From positions 1,715,501 through 1,779,500 of the forward strand of contig NZ_CP113088.1 in assembly GCF_026625145.1 (NCBI RefSeq): DNA of 64,000 bases, given 5' to 3'. Positions 61,532 through 64,000 of the stretch are shown here, one piece after another. The position numbers and the translations under genes are program-made. The stretch is from Lacinutrix neustonica (GTDB lineage: Bacteria > Bacteroidota > Bacteroidia > Flavobacteriales > Flavobacteriaceae). Position 1 is the stretch's first letter. Every line of letters begins with the position of its first letter. Below the pieces are notes generated by a model, which saw only the letters and a list, made by a program, of their open reading frames with translations, made no database searches and was not told the origin of the DNA.

Positions 61532-62345
61532 ATGGATTTACAAAAATGGATTGATAAAGGTTACGAAATTACGGTGGAATATGCTCCAAAGGTTTTACTA
61601 GCCATCGTTATCTCGGGTTGTTGGTGCATTTATACTTAAATACTTAAGAAAAGGGATTGCTAAAACCATGGATAAGGCCAATTACGACATAAGCCTTAAA
61701 AGATTCTTACTCAATTTAATTAGTTGGGGACTTAAAATTGTTTTAATCGTTATCGTACTAGGCACTGTAGGTGTCGAAACGACTTCTCCGGCTGCTGTTA
61801 TCGCCGCTGCAGGTTTAGCTGTAGGTTTAGCTTTACAAGGGTCTCTAGCCAATTTTGCTGGTGGCGTGTTAATCATGATTTTTAAGCCTTTTAAGGTTGG
61901 AGATTTTATTCAAGCACAAGGGGAGACCGGAACTGTAAAGGAAATAGAAATTTTTACAACAAAATTATTAACCCCGGATAATAAAGAAGTCATTATCCCT
62001 AATGGTAGTCTATCTAATGGTAACATTACCAACTATTCTACAGAAGATACCCGTCGTGTAGATGTTACTTTTGGTGTAGGGTATGGTTCTGATATTAAAG
62101 CCACGAAGGAAGTGATTATGGGTGTGATTAATTCTAATGACATGATTTTAAAGGATCCTGCTCCAGCAATAAACGTCTCAGAATTGGGAGATAGTGCCAT
62201 CAATTTCTTTACTCGAGTCCGGGTTAAGAAAGACGATTACTGGACGATTAATTTTTATATGATCGAACAAACGAAAGAAGCTTTAGATACTGCTGGAATT
62301 GACATTCCTTATCCACACCATGTTGAAATACAAAAACAAGGCTAA
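61532..62345 (+). CDS. Small-conductance mechanosensitive channel MscS, one frame shift
   Basis: It is a 270-residue channel after repair. Three membrane helices occupy residues 20-110, with the pore helix GLAVGLALQGSLANFAGGVLIMIF (about 89-112), then the cytoplasmic beta-domain (FKVGDFIQAQGETGTVKEIEIFTTKL; IPNGSLSNGNITNYS). It opens under membrane tension and releases solutes in osmotic downshock. The frame breaks at 61611-61616 (GTTATCTCGGGTTG) within helix 1; one base removed gives VIWVVGAFILK. That is a TCTGG to TCTCGG change. It overlaps the tsaB stop by 4 bases, convergently. Confidence 0.9.
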
Positions 62346-63019
62346 ACTTTTGGTTTAGGTTTTAAGGCCACAAAATCTTTTAAATAATAAGGCTCAAAAT
62401 AAGCGACATCTTCGGTGTCGCTTTTTTGGTATTTGGCATAAGCAATGCTGCTCATTTCATTCGCTGAAGGTAATTTATCATCGATAAATACGGCATTTTT
62501 ATGAGCTATAAGCTCTTTTGTTTTTGTAACACCATTCCCAATAAAATAGAGTGTTTCAGATTTCAAATAGTCCTGAAAAGCATGTTCATCGAGTACTTGC
62601 GCTTGGATAGCACGTTCTAGTTTATAGTCTTTCGAAAATACCGCAGCGTAGACCTCCATACGTCTCGCATCCAACATGGGAACAATATGACCACTAGTCA
62701 CCTTAACTTGATGTGCTAAGGCTTCTAAAGTAGAAACAGCAATGAGTGGGATATCTAACGCATAGCACAAGCCCTTGGCTGCAGAAACACCAATACGTAG
62801 TCCAGTATACGACCCAGGACCTTTGCTAACCGCAATGGCATCTAGCTGAGAACGCTTAACATTTGCTTCGTTTAAAACAGTATCTATAAAGACATGTAGC
62901 CGTTCAGCATGCGAATAATTGGCACTGTAATCCTCTTTTAAAAGCACCGTCTCTCCATCTTTCGATAGAGAGACGGAGCAATTGGTCGTTGCCGTTTCTA
63001 TGCTTAATATATAGGCCAA
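62342..63019 (-). CDS. tsaB: tRNA threonylcarbamoyladenosine biosynthesis protein TsaB
   Basis: It is a 225-residue ASKHA-fold protein that supports TsaD in making the t6A modification at tRNA position 37. Signatures: ILSIETATTNCSVSL at the start, SKGPGSYTGLRIGVSAAKG (about 66-84) and PMLDARRMEVYAAV. The length is normal. It lies one base after the TolC-like gene on the same strand, so the pair is likely cotranscribed. The frame is intact. Confidence 0.95.
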   Translation of the reverse strand: MAYILSIETATTNCSVSLSKDGETVLLKEDYSANYSHAERLHVFIDTVLNEANVKRSQLDAIAVSKGPGSYTGLRIGVSAAKGLCYALDIPLIAVSTLEALAHQVKVTSGHIVPMLDARRMEVYAAVFSKDYKLERAIQAQVLDEHAFQDYLKSETLYFIGNGVTKTKELIAHKNAVFIDDKLPSANEMSSIAYAKYQKSDTEDVAYFEPYYLKDFVALKPKPKV

Positions 63020-63020
63020 A

Positions 63021-64000
63021 TTACTGCGCTATAGGTTTGCCAAGGTAGAAGTCTAAAACTTTTGTTTTAAACACAAAATCGTATTTTGCATTAATTAATG
63101 CAGATTGCGCATTTATCAATTGCAATCTTGATTGTTCTAAATCGAAAGCATTCATAACACCTATATTATAACGTTCTTCAGCATTTGAAAAAGCTAATTC
63201 TTGTGACTCAAGAGATGATTTTGCTGCTTCAAATGATCTAAACGCTGCTTTAGCATCTGTAAACGCCCGTTGTATATTCGCTTCTAAAGCCAACTTGGTT
63301 TGCTCCAACCCAAGCAAGGCGTTTTCCTCTTGAATTCTTGATTTAGCAACCGCTGTTTTGTTTTGATATTGAGAAAAAATAGGAATATTGACACTGAGAC
63401 TAAAATTATGCCCCTTATTTACATCTAGCTCTCTAAAAAAAGCTTGCTTTATGAAATCATCTTTAGATTCACTCCAAACGGAATTGAATCCATAACCGGC
63501 TGTCACACTAGGATAATATCCGCTTTTTGCGATTTCAGTACTCAACAATGAACTTTCAATATTTTTTTCTGCCACTTTAATCTCACTTCTGTTTTCTAAC
63601 GCATAGTTCATTATTGGTGTCACATTATTATATAACAATGCCGCTGAAGGCGAATCAATTTCAATGACTGCTACTTTGAAACCATTAAAATCAACTTGAA
63701 GTAATTGTGATAGTGTTAATAAAGACAGTTCATAACTATTCTCTGCAACTGTTACACCCTGCATGTCTCGGCTCAAAGTTGCTTGGGCGTCATAGATATT
63801 GGCTTGTGCTTGCACACCAGCATCCACTAACTCTTGCACTTGATCGAGCTGTTTTTGTGAAAACTCGTATTGTGCCTTTGCCGTTTCTAAGTTTTCTTTA
63901 TTAAAAAGAATGTTCAAGTAAGCATTCACCACATTTAGAGAGATATCATCTCTAATACGTTGTAACTCCAATTTGTTCGTTTCTAAATTAAGTTGAGACT
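63021..64000 (-). CDS. TolC-family outer-membrane efflux protein (C-terminal part)
   Basis: It is the last 326 codons of an outer-membrane efflux protein that forms the trimeric exit duct of RND or ABC pumps. The helical TolC repeats are clear (VVNAYLNILFNKENLETAKAQYEFSQKQLDQVQELVDAG at the left, with its echo IQRAFTDAKAAFRSFEAAKSSLESQELAFSNAEERYNIG further on; both given here only as landmarks). The C-terminal end is YLGKPIAQ. The N-terminal part, with the signal peptide, lies beyond the right edge, so the start was not chosen. The partner pump is not visible. The frame is intact. Confidence 0.92.
   Translation of the reverse strand, partial: SQLNLETNKLELQRIRDDISLNVVNAYLNILFNKENLETAKAQYEFSQKQLDQVQELVDAGVQAQANIYDAQATLSRDMQGVTVAENSYELSLLTLSQLLQVDFNGFKVAVIEIDSPSAALLYNNVTPIMNYALENRSEIKVAEKNIESSLLSTEIAKSGYYPSVTAGYGFNSVWSESKDDFIKQAFFRELDVNKGHNFSLSVNIPIFSQYQNKTAVAKSRIQEENALLGLEQTKLALEANIQRAFTDAKAAFRSFEAAKSSLESQELAFSNAEERYNIGVMNAFDLEQSRLQLINAQSALINAKYDFVFKTKVLDFYLGKPIAQ

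Noticed and set aside
63768..63782. TCTCGG in the TolC-like gene
   Set aside because: The frame continues unbroken through it; LSRDMQGV fits a TolC repeat.

Overview
The window is AT-rich DNA of a marine-type member of the Flavobacteriaceae (Bacteroidota). The evidence is the gene content (two OmpH/Skp genes after bamA, a DUF6089/PorG-type protein, DUF5686, PD40-OmpA, FolK fused to a deoxynucleoside kinase, a LytTR two-component pair, 2TM proteins), the lack of Shine-Dalgarno-like leaders, and TAnnTTTG-type -7 elements. It is ordinary chromosomal core with a few accessory surface proteins. I see no rRNA, tRNA, CRISPR array, insertion sequence or prophage. Layout: 1-5.6 kb holds mutS (cut by the left edge), an RNA methyltransferase, a large secreted surface protein and folK-dNK. 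6-14 kb holds an AsmA-like protein, rpsU, a DUF2797 protein, a GH3-like enzyme, a PD40-OmpA protein and an acetyltransferase. 14-19.9 kb is the protein quality-control block clpX-clpP-tig with a holin-like membrane protein, an alpha/beta hydrolase and pdxJ. 19.9-28.2 kb is an envelope block: CBS protein, nadK, porG-like, uppS, bamA, two skp/ompH genes and murI. 28.4-38.6 kb carries a gamma-carbonic-anhydrase-like protein, a sensor/response-regulator pair, SIMPL and VWA proteins, a subtilase, tatA, ppa, a small beta-barrel and a metalloprotease lipoprotein. 38.7-47.5 kb carries DUF5686, pdhB, a lipoprotein, etfB-etfA, a bifunctional nuclease and a NupC transporter. 47.6-54.3 kb has thyA, a TonB-like protein, a 2TM-DHFR fusion, an FAD oxidoreductase, fabD and lspA. 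54.3-64 kb has an amidohydrolase, a DegT aminotransferase, waaA, a DUF255 protein, DUF1304, mscS, tsaB and a TolC-like protein cut by the right edge. The most striking property of the window is not a gene. About 47 times a five-base site, CCAGA (TCTGG on the other strand), is altered in the same few ways: CCGAGA (one base gained, most common), CCGA (one base lost), CCGTGA, CCGGA and a few others. The true base can be fixed wherever the protein family dictates the codon. These changes break otherwise ordinary and often essential genes (clpX, uppS, bamA, nadK, pdxJ, fabD, waaA, pdhB, etfA, etfB). Undoing them restores one full-length frame every time, with lengths divisible by three. About 24 further CCAGA sites are intact, mostly those followed by T. 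A handful of run-length errors in A or T tracts are also present. The simplest reading is a long-read consensus with a systematic error at a motif carrying a modified base, which would imply an unrecognised DNA-modification system with specificity including CCAGA. A real motif-directed mutagenesis is the less likely alternative. Broken genes are therefore annotated here as single genes across the shift, with the shift positions given.
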